A stretch of DNA of 64,000 nt, from the NCBI GenBank assembly GCA_018223125.1, contig JAAEZA010000008.1, positions 1 to 64,000 of the forward strand, in the 5' to 3' direction. Source of the stretch: Paracoccaceae bacterium (GTDB taxonomy: Bacteria; Pseudomonadota; Alphaproteobacteria; Rhodobacterales; Rhodobacteraceae). Positions within the stretch are counted from its first letter, which is position 1; the number at the start of each line of letters is the position of its first letter. This document shows, piece after piece, positions 18,818 to 30,535 of the stretch. The notes under the pieces were generated by a model, which was not told the origin of the DNA, ran no database searches, and saw only the letters and a program-made list of their open reading frames with translations. Position numbers and translations under genes: made by a program.

Positions 18818-19519
18818 TCAGTCAAGCCGCCGTGCTGCAAGCACAGGACCAAGGTTCTCGGATTGCACAACCACAGCGTAATGGGCAGATGCTTCTACCG
18901 GATGGGTCAGGCTCATTGGAGAATCACCATCCCAATGGCCGATCGTCGCCCAACCCGTCACCGTATTCACATAATCCACCATGCGGCCTGCATTTTCACC
19001 GTGTTTGATCTTCACCTTCACGCTCGGTTCGTAAGAAATCACATGCACATCGGACGGGACGGACTGTCCCTTCACAGGTGTCAAAGCAATCTTGATCGCC
19101 CCGTTATCACGTGAAAGAACGATATTCGCGCGCTCCGGTTCGGCGGAAAGCATTTCGATGTAATCAAGAATCTTCTGGCGTTTTGCACCGGCCACATAAT
19201 CCCGCCCGTTAAAGATCATCTGCGGCGTCACAAGCCGGTATTTGCTGTCCATTTTGGCGTTGAATGCCGCTTGTCGCACCGCAAATTCGGGCTGCGCCAG
19301 ATGGTCCTGCCAACCAAGGTAATCCCAGTAGTCCACATGCAATCCAAGCGCGATCACATCGTCCCGCTGGGAAATCTCCGACAGGATTTCATCCGCTTCC
19401 GGACAGGAAGAACACCCCTGAGAGGTATAAAGCTCGACCAACACCACAGAGTCACCTGCCTGTGTCATCTGCGTTAAACCGGTTGTGGAAATGGCCAAAG
19501 CGGCCAGAAATCTGCGCAT
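18818..19519 (-). CDS. DUF1223 thioredoxin-like secreted protein
   Basis: VVLVELYTSQGCSSCPEADEIL...VDYWDYLGWQDHLAQPEFAVRQ. Confidence 0.85.
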   Translation of the reverse strand: MRRFLAALAISTTGLTQMTQAGDSVVLVELYTSQGCSSCPEADEILSEISQRDDVIALGLHVDYWDYLGWQDHLAQPEFAVRQAAFNAKMDSKYRLVTPQMIFNGRDYVAGAKRQKILDYIEMLSAEPERANIVLSRDNGAIKIALTPVKGQSVPSDVHVISYEPSVKVKIKHGENAGRMVDYVNTVTGWATIGHWDGDSPMSLTHPVEASAHYAVVVQSENLGPVLAARRLD

Positions 19520-19689
19520 GAACTGTGCTCGCATCAATGAGAGTTAACCTGTTTATAACCGTTCTTATCCGGCTTTTGCCAATAAAGGTTTCGAGAGGAT
19601 AATGTTACAAACCTGAACCCACCCTATTGATGCAAGTCGCAACAGCCTTAGGGTAGCGGAAACCCGACGTAACTTTTTGGACTGATGGC

Positions 19690-20703
19690 ATGATCTCCAC
19701 TCAAAACCCTGTGGTAATATTCGGCGCTGGCGCCATCGGCTGCTATCTGGGTGCGCAATGGGCCGACACCGGAACGCCTGTCACCCTGCACGGACGGGAC
19801 AGGCTGCTGGCGCTTGCCAGAACGGGTTTCGAGATTGAATCCGGCCCCCGCTTAAGCAGCGCAGACCTGTCCGGGAACCCCAGGATCACCACAGATCCTC
19901 TGTGTCTGGCAAAGGCCGGCCTTATTGTGGTGACGGTCAAAGCAACGGCGCTGGACGCAGCTATTTCGCAGATCCGCGAACACAGCACGCCGCAGACGCC
20001 AGTTTTATGCCTGCTCAACGGTATCGCCCCTGCCCGAAGGCTTGAAACGGCACTACCCGAGTGGCGTATTTCGGCTGGAATGGTTCCCTTTAACGTGGTC
20101 TGGAGCAGCGAAACCACACTGCGGCGCTCCTCTGTCGGCGAAGTTGTGCTGGAGCGCACCGCCGCAACCGAACAACTGGTCGCAAGCCTTGGCACAAACG
20201 CGCCGCAGATCCTTCTAAGCGATGACATTCGCGCGGTGCAGTACGGAAAACTCCTGTTAAACCTGAACAATCCGGTTAACGCCCTATCGGGAAAATCCCT
20301 CTATCACCAATTGCGCGAACGTCCCTACCGGCTGGTCTACGCTGCGGCCCTGCAAGAAGCGCTCGATGTTTACGAGGGTGCGCAAATCAACCACGCAAAA
20401 TCCGGCCCCCTGCCTGCACGGCGGATTGTACAAATGCTGCGCGCACCGGACTGGCTGTTCAACACTGTTGCCCTGCGCCTGCAAAAACTCGATCCACAGT
20501 CCCAAACCTCTATGGCGCAGGATCTGGCGGCGGGAAAACCCACGGAAATTGACACGATCAACGGCGAGATTGTCGATCTGGCCACCGCCACCGGCCAGAT
20601 CGCTCCAGTGAACGCGCGGCTTGTGGAGCTGATCCGGAACGCCAGCGCAGGCGGGCAGAAAACCTTCAGCGCCACCGAACTCTACCACGCTGTTTTAACC
20701 TGA
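19690..20703 (+). CDS. 2-dehydropantoate 2-reductase family protein
   Basis: VVIFGAGAIGCYLGAQWADTGTPVTLHGR; C-terminal ApbA domain. Confidence 0.85.
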   Translation: MISTQNPVVIFGAGAIGCYLGAQWADTGTPVTLHGRDRLLALARTGFEIESGPRLSSADLSGNPRITTDPLCLAKAGLIVVTVKATALDAAISQIREHSTPQTPVLCLLNGIAPARRLETALPEWRISAGMVPFNVVWSSETTLRRSSVGEVVLERTAATEQLVASLGTNAPQILLSDDIRAVQYGKLLLNLNNPVNALSGKSLYHQLRERPYRLVYAAALQEALDVYEGAQINHAKSGPLPARRIVQMLRAPDWLFNTVALRLQKLDPQSQTSMAQDLAAGKPTEIDTINGEIVDLATATGQIAPVNARLVELIRNASAGGQKTFSATELYHAVLT

Positions 20704-20753
20704 AGCCCAAGCTCTTTTTGGTTCAAATATCCAACTTCCGACCTTGCAACATA

Positions 20754-20783
20754 AAAAAGGCGCCGCAATGGACGCCTTTTTCG
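20754..20783 (-). terminator. acnA terminator
   Basis: minus strand aaaaaggcgtccattgcggcgcctttttt. Confidence 0.75.
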
Positions 20784-20804
20784 TAGATTTTATGAACCGT
20801 TAAA

Positions 20805-23585
<2,781 letters not shown>

Positions 23586-23842
23586 ATTGGTCCTCCGAAA
23601 CTGGGTGAATAGAACTGGCTGGCCCGTCAATGCACCATTTTACTGAGTCCTGCAAGAGCGCCGGTATACAATTGTGCACAATAAATTGCCGATCCCTATT
23701 TCCCGATAGTTTTACACAAGTTTATAAAGACAAAACCGCTTGACCTGTCCAGGTAGAACGGCGCGGCGCGGAGGCGAAAACAGCCCCCCGGCCACATGCT
23801 TTTGGGGATGACACCCTGCCGATTGCAAGGCAAACTTGCCCG

Positions 23843-24826
23843 ATGACGACAGGACCGAAACACCCCGCCCCCCATACAAGTTGCGCCTTTCTTTTTGACG
23901 GCAGCGGCGGAGCCGTGCCGGTCGATCTGTCAGAGACCGGATCTGTGCCCGACACCGGTTTTCTTTGGGTGCATCTGGTGCGCAGCGACACAGCCACCAC
24001 GCCCTGGCTGGAACAGGCCGGACTGCCCCCCATTATCGAGGCTGCGATTACCGCCGAGGACACGCGCCCCCGCTGCACGCCCCATGGCAACGAGGCCGTT
24101 GTGATCCTGCGCGGCGTCAACCTGAACGAAGGGGCGCGGGCAGAAGATATGGTTTCGATCCGGCTCTGGGTAAGCGAACACCGTGTCGTCAGCTTTGCAC
24201 AGCGCCGCCTGCGTGCGCTTGAGGATATTCAGGAAAACGCCACAAACGGCCTGACAGCCCATAGTCCGGGCGATTTCCTCGGGCGGCTGACCCAGCGGCT
24301 GGCGGACCGCGCCGAGCCGACCGTATCCGAGTTGAACGAGCAGCTTGACGGAATAGAAGAAACGCTGCTGGAAGATGGCACCCTGCCCGACCGTGGCGAT
24401 CTGGGGGAAATCCGCCGCACGGCCATTACCCTGCGACGCTATATGATGCCGCAACGGGATGCCTTGACCACCCTTCTGATCGAGGATTTTACCTGGTTGT
24501 CCGACGCCGATCTGGTTCGCCTGCGCGAAGCCACCGAACGCATCACGCTTTTGTCAGAAGAACTGGATGCCATCCGCGACCGTGCGCAGGTTGTGCATGA
24601 CCAGATACTCGGCAAGCGCTCTGAAACCATGAACCACCAGATGTTCATCCTGTCTTCGGTCGCGGCAATCTTCCTGCCGCTCGGGCTGATCACCGGCCTG
24701 CTTGGAATTAACGTCGGCGGTATACCGGGCACGGAAAACCCCAGCGCCTTTACCCTTGTGACCGTCGGTCTGGTGGCAATGGGCGGACTTCTGGTCTGGC
24801 TCTTTCGCAAATGGGGTCTGCTTTAA
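23843..24826 (+). CDS. CorA-family zinc/magnesium transporter (ZntB-like)
   Basis: C-terminal two TM with GLLGINVGGIPG (GxN motif), long helical cytoplasmic domain. Confidence 0.85.
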   Translation: MTTGPKHPAPHTSCAFLFDGSGGAVPVDLSETGSVPDTGFLWVHLVRSDTATTPWLEQAGLPPIIEAAITAEDTRPRCTPHGNEAVVILRGVNLNEGARAEDMVSIRLWVSEHRVVSFAQRRLRALEDIQENATNGLTAHSPGDFLGRLTQRLADRAEPTVSELNEQLDGIEETLLEDGTLPDRGDLGEIRRTAITLRRYMMPQRDALTTLLIEDFTWLSDADLVRLREATERITLLSEELDAIRDRAQVVHDQILGKRSETMNHQMFILSSVAAIFLPLGLITGLLGINVGGIPGTENPSAFTLVTVGLVAMGGLLVWLFRKWGLL

Positions 24827-24880
24827 CCTGCGCCCATTGGCCCCTTCCCCGCCGCAATCAAATCCCGTAAGGCTTCGCCT

Positions 24881-25507
24881 ATGATGACAGTCACCGATCT
24901 AGACTGCCTGCGCGGGCAAAAACGCGTGCTAAGCGGGGTTTCCTTTTCGCTCGCCGCTGGTGATTGCCTGATCCTGCGCGGCCCGAACGGTGCCGGAAAA
25001 ACCACGCTGCTGCGAACACTGGCAGGGCTGAGCCCCGCGCCCCGTGGCACTGTATCCGCCACCCCCGACGATCTGGTGTATACCGGCCACCTTGATGCGG
25101 TAAAACCCCAGTTGACCGTCACAGAGAACCTGACCTTCTGGCAGGGCATCTATCAGAACGCCCCGGCCGACACGCTGGCCCGATTTGATCTGCACGAACT
25201 GGCCGAACGACCTGCCGCCACACTGTCTGCCGGTCAGAAACGGCGGCTTGGTCTGGCGCGGCTGCATGTTTCTGGGCGCAGGATCTGGTTGCTGGATGAA
25301 CCGACCACCGCACTTGATGCGGATCACGTGGCCCGTTTCACCGCTATTCTGACGGATCATTGCAGCAGTGGTGGTATTGCCATTGTCTCGACCCATCTGG
25401 ACCTTGACCTTTCCCGCGCACAAACCCTGAATGTTGCGGATTTCGCAGCTCCGAATGGCAATGGTTCGTCAACCAGTGACGACCCGTTTTTACAAGGGTC
25501 CTACTGA
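24881..25507 (+). CDS. ccmA: Haem exporter ATP-binding protein
   Basis: Walker A GPNGAGKTT, LSAGQKRRLGLARL, WLLDEPTTALD; followed by ccmB. Confidence 0.93.
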   Translation: MMTVTDLDCLRGQKRVLSGVSFSLAAGDCLILRGPNGAGKTTLLRTLAGLSPAPRGTVSATPDDLVYTGHLDAVKPQLTVTENLTFWQGIYQNAPADTLARFDLHELAERPAATLSAGQKRRLGLARLHVSGRRIWLLDEPTTALDADHVARFTAILTDHCSSGGIAIVSTHLDLDLSRAQTLNVADFAAPNGNGSSTSDDPFLQGSY

Positions 25508-26163
25508 TGCTGGCGCTGTTCAGACGTGACATCCTGCTGGCCGTCCGCTCCGGTGGCGGATTCGGTCTGGCGCTGGCATTCTTCCTGATCCTTGTAATGC
25601 TGGTGCCCTTCGGCGTCGGACCGGACCGCGCGGTACTGGCCCGCATCGCACCCGGAATCTTGTGGATCGGCGCATTGTTGGCCTGCCTGCTTTCGCTGGA
25701 CCGCGTGTTCCAGCTTGACGCAGAGGATGGCACGTTAGAGGCGCTCGCCACCTCTCCGGTTCCGCTGACCGGACTGGTCAGCGCCAAGGCCGCCGCCCAT
25801 TGGATCACCACCGGCCTGCCCCTGACGCTGGCGAGCGCACCGCTCGGCTATCTGCTGGGCCTGCCAACAAGCGGTTACCTCTGGCTGGTAGCCAGCCTCG
25901 GGACCGGCACTGTTGCCCTGTCCTTCATCGGAACCTTCGGCGCAGCTATTACCGTAGGCATCAAACGCGGCGGATTGCTGCTATCCCTACTGGTGCTGCC
26001 GCTTTATATCCCGACCCTGATCCTTGGCGCCCAAGTGGTCACCCGTGCTGTAAGCGGACAATCCCCTATCGCCTCACTGGCGTTACTGAGCGGTTTAACC
26101 CTGTTGACGCTGGCCCTGATCCCCGCCGCCGCCGCCATGGCCCTGCGCGCGAATATGCGTTGA
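25507..26163 (+). CDS. ccmB: Haem exporter permease
   Basis: MLALFRRDILLAVRSGGGFGLALAFFLILVMLVPFGVGPD. Confidence 0.93.
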   Translation: MLALFRRDILLAVRSGGGFGLALAFFLILVMLVPFGVGPDRAVLARIAPGILWIGALLACLLSLDRVFQLDAEDGTLEALATSPVPLTGLVSAKAAAHWITTGLPLTLASAPLGYLLGLPTSGYLWLVASLGTGTVALSFIGTFGAAITVGIKRGGLLLSLLVLPLYIPTLILGAQVVTRAVSGQSPIASLALLSGLTLLTLALIPAAAAMALRANMR

Positions 26164-26225
26164 ACCAGAAGCAAATCGGCTCTAACATAAGACCTGTTAA
26201 TCAATCCGAATTAAGGGAATTATTC

Positions 26226-26729
26226 ATGCCTGTCCTTCGCACCATTCTTACAGTAGCAGCGCTGTCCGTCGCAGCAGCCCCCGCCCTTGCCGCGGACTTC
26301 AAAGTCAAACTTGCAGGGGGCTGGAATGGAAAAAAAGTACCCGCAGGCCAGCACTGCAAACTGTTCGGGGGAAACGGTGCGACCCCGCCCATGGTTATCA
26401 GCGGCCTGCCGAACGGGACAAAATGGGTTCTGGTCCAGTATAACGACCGCGATTACAAACCGCTGTCGACCAAGGGCGGCCACGGCGCAATCGGCTTTCC
26501 GGTGAAAGGCAGCAACGCGCAACTCCCCGCCATTCCGGCCAATGCCAGCAAATTGCCAAACGGCATTTTTGTCGCCTCCAAGGCCCGTGGCACAGGGAAA
26601 TACGCCTCCAAAGGGTATTTGCCCCCCTGTTCCGGCGGCAAGGGCAACCGTTACTTCGCAGACGTCTTTGCCATGACGGCAGAAAACAAATCCATCGGCT
26701 CTGCCCGCGTAGAGATGGGACGCTACTGA
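26226..26729 (+). CDS. Secreted PEBP/YbhB-like protein
   Basis: Signal peptide MPVLRTILTVAALSVAAAPALA; WVLVQYNDRDYKPLSTKGGHGAIGF and C-terminal YFADVFAMTAE resemble PEBP-type proteins. Confidence 0.5.
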   Translation: MPVLRTILTVAALSVAAAPALAADFKVKLAGGWNGKKVPAGQHCKLFGGNGATPPMVISGLPNGTKWVLVQYNDRDYKPLSTKGGHGAIGFPVKGSNAQLPAIPANASKLPNGIFVASKARGTGKYASKGYLPPCSGGKGNRYFADVFAMTAENKSIGSARVEMGRY

Positions 26730-26822
26730 TCTTCGCCCTGCACCATTGGTCACAGGTCCGTTGACGCACCTGTGACCGCATGTCCATTGGCGGAGTTCCA
26801 AAAACCCGTTACATACGCGCTC

Positions 26823-27551
26823 ATGACGATCTGGGAATATGCAAATCCGGTTAAATTCATGGCTCTTTCGGGCCGCATCCTGCCGTTTGCAACCGTGCTC
26901 TCGGCTGCCCTTCTGCTGACGGGCCTGATCTGGGGGTTTTTCTTCACCGCAGATGATTTCAAACAGGGCTCCACCGTCAAGATTATTTTCCTGCATGTCC
27001 CGGCAGCACTGATGGCGATTAACATCTGGCTGATGATGCTGGTGGCGTCTCTGGTCTGGTTGGTGCGCCGCCATCATGTCTCGGCACTGGCGGCCCGTGC
27101 TGCGGCCCCGATCGGAATCACGATGACGTTGATCGCCCTGTTTACCGGCGCAATTTGGGGCAAACCGATGTGGGGCACCTATTGGGCCTGGGATCCGCGA
27201 CTGACCTCTTTCATGATCCTCTTCGTGTTCTACCTCGGCTACCTCGCCCTTTGGCAAGCGGTAGAGGATGACGACACCGCTGCGGATCTGACATCCATCC
27301 TGTGCATGGTCGGCTCGGTCTTTGCGCTCTTGTCACGTTATGCGGTGAACCTGTGGAATCAGGGGCTGCATCAGGGCGCCACCCTGACCGCCACCAAAGA
27401 AAGCCCGATTGACGGCAGTTATTACTACCCGCTGCTGGTCTGCATCACCGGCTTTATCACGCTGTTTGTAACTCTGGTCTTGCTGCGAACACGGATGCAC
27501 ATCCGCCTGCGCCGCAGCCGCGCTTTGCTCGCAAGAGAGGCCTCCAGATGA
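26823..27551 (+). CDS. ccmC: Haem exporter/handling protein
   Basis: WWD-type motif GKPMWGTYWAWDPRLTSFMILF. Confidence 0.95.
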   Translation: MTIWEYANPVKFMALSGRILPFATVLSAALLLTGLIWGFFFTADDFKQGSTVKIIFLHVPAALMAINIWLMMLVASLVWLVRRHHVSALAARAAAPIGITMTLIALFTGAIWGKPMWGTYWAWDPRLTSFMILFVFYLGYLALWQAVEDDDTAADLTSILCMVGSVFALLSRYAVNLWNQGLHQGATLTATKESPIDGSYYYPLLVCITGFITLFVTLVLLRTRMHIRLRRSRALLAREASR

Positions 27552-27700
27552 TCCCCGATCTTGGTAAGTACGCCAGTGATGTGCTCTCGGCATACGCCAT
27601 CGCACTGCTGCTGCTGGGGGGGCTGGTGGTGATCAGCCTGCGCCAGTCCGCAAAGGCACGCAAAACACTGGATGACGCCGAACGAAAGACCCGAAAATGA
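27548..27700 (+). CDS. ccmD: Small cytochrome c biogenesis membrane protein
   Basis: 50-aa [53 protein letters not shown] between ccmC and ccmG, overlapping both. Confidence 0.88.
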   Translation: MIPDLGKYASDVLSAYAIALLLLGGLVVISLRQSAKARKTLDDAERKTRK

Positions 27701-28230
27701 GCCGCATTTCTCCGTGGGTGGTGCTACCGCCCGTGCTTTTCCTCTCCATCGCTGCAACGTTCCTGCTGGGGCTGAACCGCACGGACCCTGATGCGCTGCC
27801 CTCCACAATGATCGGCAGACAGGCACCGCCCTTGCAAGTCGAAACGCTTGGCGATTTACCCCCTGCAACAGAAGAGATGCTGCGCAGCGGTGACTTCAAG
27901 CTGGTGAACTTCTGGGCAAGCTGGTGCGGCCCCTGCCGCGTGGAACACCCCAACCTGACCGAACTCGCTGCAAACGGCATGCCGGTGATCGGGCTGAACT
28001 ACAAGGACAACCCCGCCAATGCGCTCGCCTTCCTTGAAGAACTGGGCAATCCATACGTGGGCACTTCGTCCGTTGACGGACGCGCAGCGCTGGAATGGGG
28101 GGTTTACGGGGTGCCAGAAACCTTCCTGCTGGACACTGACGGAACCATCCTGATGCGCGCGGCCGGACCCGTAACACAGCGCATCATCCGCGAACAACTG
28201 ATCCCCGCAATGGAGGCAGCGCGCAAATAG
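27697..28230 (+). CDS. ccmG: Thiol:disulfide interchange protein (CcmG/DsbE)
   Basis: VNFWASWCGPCRVEHPNLTELA, GVYGVPETFLLDTDG. Confidence 0.93.
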   Translation: MSRISPWVVLPPVLFLSIAATFLLGLNRTDPDALPSTMIGRQAPPLQVETLGDLPPATEEMLRSGDFKLVNFWASWCGPCRVEHPNLTELAANGMPVIGLNYKDNPANALAFLEELGNPYVGTSSVDGRAALEWGVYGVPETFLLDTDGTILMRAAGPVTQRIIREQLIPAMEAARK

Positions 28231-28252
28231 CCGCGCCGCCCGCTCGAAGGAT

Positions 28253-28672
28253 TTACATCGCCAGAACCGATTTGACCGCACTTGCAGCCTCGGCCCCTTT
28301 CTTGACGAAATGGGCTTTGTAAAAGGACTCGTGCTCGGCTGTTTCCTGATAGTGATGGGGCGTCAGGCTGACCGAAAACACCGGCACGCCCGTATCCATC
28401 TGCGCCCGCATCAACCCGTCCACAACCGCAGCGGCGACAAAATCGTGACGGTAAATCCCGCCATCCACAACAAGTGCTGCCGCAACGACAGCATCAAATT
28501 CGCCGGTTTCGGCAAGTTTTTTGGCCAGAAACGGCATTTCAAAAGCGCCGGGCACATCGAAGGGTTTTACTTCTGCATCCGGCATCTCTGCCAGAAATCC
28601 CTCGTAAGCACGATCCACGATATCCGCATGCCAGCGGGCTTTGATAAAAGCGATTTTAGCGGGTTTTGTCAT
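28253..28672 (-). CDS. ribH: 6,7-dimethyl-8-ribityllumazine synthase
   Basis: IAFIKARWHADIVDRAYEGF, FDVPGAFEMPFLAKKLAETGEFDAVVAAALVVDGGIYRHDFVA; preceded by RFN element. Confidence 0.9.
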   Translation of the reverse strand: MTKPAKIAFIKARWHADIVDRAYEGFLAEMPDAEVKPFDVPGAFEMPFLAKKLAETGEFDAVVAAALVVDGGIYRHDFVAAAVVDGLMRAQMDTGVPVFSVSLTPHHYQETAEHESFYKAHFVKKGAEAASAVKSVLAM

Positions 28673-28751
28673 TGCTCTGATCCTTTCCTTCAACAAGACA
28701 AGACCCAGAGCGTTCAGACCCCTGCCCCCGCTACGGGAACACAGCTCCATT

Positions 28752-28862
28752 CTCTTCCATCCGGACTATACCGTCGGCTCCGGAATTTCACCGGTATCTG
28801 CCCTGTGACAGGCTCGCGGGCTGTAACCGCCGGTGGGGAATTGCACCCCGCCCTGAGAATAC
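28752..28862 (-). promoter_or_regulatory. FMN riboswitch (RFN element) upstream of ribH
   Basis: minus strand tctcagggcggggtgcaattccccaccggcggttacagcccgcgagcc...ccggtgaaattccggagccgacggtatagtccggatgg matches the RFN core. Confidence 0.95.
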
Positions 28863-29050
28863 CCAACCGCTAGCAAGACGTGCGCGGCGAGACAAGCCAA
28901 AACAGGCCGACATTACGTCACTTTTGCGCATTTCAATGTTCCAAAAATACTCACCCCGCCACGCTTGCACCACCAGCTGCCCTGCGAAAGCTCTTGCCCA
29001 CCCACCGCTCCGTTTTGTATCAGCAGGCAACAACACAGGAGCACTCTCGC

Positions 29051-30088
29051 ATGACCAGCCTTACCATCCGCCGCCCCGACGACTGGCACCTGCATCTGCG
29101 CGACGGGGATATGTTGCGCGGCGTTCTGCCGGAAACCGCCCGCGATTTTGCCCGTGCGATCGTCATGCCGAATCTGGTGCCCCCTGTCGTCACCGCAAAA
29201 GACGCCGCTGCCTATAAGGAGCGCATCCTAAGCGCCCTGCCCGCTGGCAGCGACTTCCAGCCGCTGATGACGCTGTATCTGACAGAATCCACCGATCCCG
29301 CAGATGTAGCCGCTGCCTTTGCCGACGGTCTGGTCCAGGCGGTCAAACTTTATCCCGCCGGTGCAACTACAAACTCCGCTTCCGGCGTGAAGGATATCAA
29401 CAAGGCAATGCCGGTGCTGGAAAAAATGGCCGAGATCGGCTTGCCCATGTGCGTCCACGGCGAAGTCACTGATGCGGATGTGGATATTTTTGACCGTGAA
29501 GCTGTGTTCATCGATACGAAACTTGATCCCCTGCGCCGTCGTCTGCCCGAATTGCGGGTTGTGATGGAGCATGTAACCACCAGCGACGGGATTGATTACA
29601 TCAGCGCGGCAGAGGAAAATCTTGCCGGCACCATCACGACACACCATTTGATCATCAACCGGAACAACCTGCTGGTGGGGGGCATCAAACCCCATTACTA
29701 CTGCCTGCCGGTCGCCAAACGGGAAGAGCACCGTCTTGCCCTGCGCCGCGCTGCAACCTCCGGCGACGAACGGTTCTTCCTTGGTACTGATTCCGCCCCT
29801 CATACCGATCCGAACAAACTCTGCGATTGCGGCTGTGCAGGCGTATTTTCTGCCACCAACACGATGGCCTGCCTTGCCCATGTGTTCGAAGAGGAAAACC
29901 GGCTCGATAATCTGGAGGCTTTTGCCTCCCTCAATGGTCCGGCCTATTACAAACTGCCTGTGAACGAGGCGACGTTGACTTTGACCAAGCAGGACTCTCC
30001 GGTCACCTACCCAAAAACCATCGAAACCGGTGAAGGCCCTGTGACCCTGTTTGATCCGGGTTTCCCGCTTTACTGGTCCGCATCCTGA
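29051..30088 (+). CDS. pyrC: Dihydroorotase
   Basis: [54 protein letters not shown]. Confidence 0.95.
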   Translation: MTSLTIRRPDDWHLHLRDGDMLRGVLPETARDFARAIVMPNLVPPVVTAKDAAAYKERILSALPAGSDFQPLMTLYLTESTDPADVAAAFADGLVQAVKLYPAGATTNSASGVKDINKAMPVLEKMAEIGLPMCVHGEVTDADVDIFDREAVFIDTKLDPLRRRLPELRVVMEHVTTSDGIDYISAAEENLAGTITTHHLIINRNNLLVGGIKPHYYCLPVAKREEHRLALRRAATSGDERFFLGTDSAPHTDPNKLCDCGCAGVFSATNTMACLAHVFEEENRLDNLEAFASLNGPAYYKLPVNEATLTLTKQDSPVTYPKTIETGEGPVTLFDPGFPLYWSAS

Positions 30089-30096
30089 GCCTGACA

Positions 30097-30310
30097 CAAA
30101 AAACCCGGCTGCCAAAGCAGCCGGGTAAGTGCACCTGATGAATGACCGCCGACCTCGGAGGGAAGGACAGTCATGAGGCAGTTAAGAGAACGACAGTCCG
30201 AGTCTAACCGAAATTAGCGATGTTGGGTGGCCGGCGCACAAAAATCGGATCAGCTTACGCATCACCGAGACGAGGATTTGCACGCAGACAATCCACACCC
30301 GATTCGCGTC
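30097..30310 (-). ncRNA. Candidate minus-strand small RNA ending in an intrinsic terminator
   Basis: minus strand acccggctgctttggcagccgggttttttg at 30126-30097 with CU-rich cuuccc-ucc stretch upstream; no supportable large CDS in 30090-30535. Confidence 0.4.
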
Positions 30311-30535
30311 CTCACAAGAGAAACCTAGCATGAATTGTATTGATGCAAAAGTTTTCCACTATATTTTGTGTTATACCATTTTAAACCCGATTTTTTTTCG
30401 GTTCTGAAGAACTTCGCTTAACCCTGCCGTTCCAACGGTTTTTCGGGCTTATTCACAGGCTGTCCACAGCGTTTTGCAGATTGCCATTTGCCGCCCGATA
30501 AACCACATTACAGGCAATCAGAAAAAGAGGACGAG

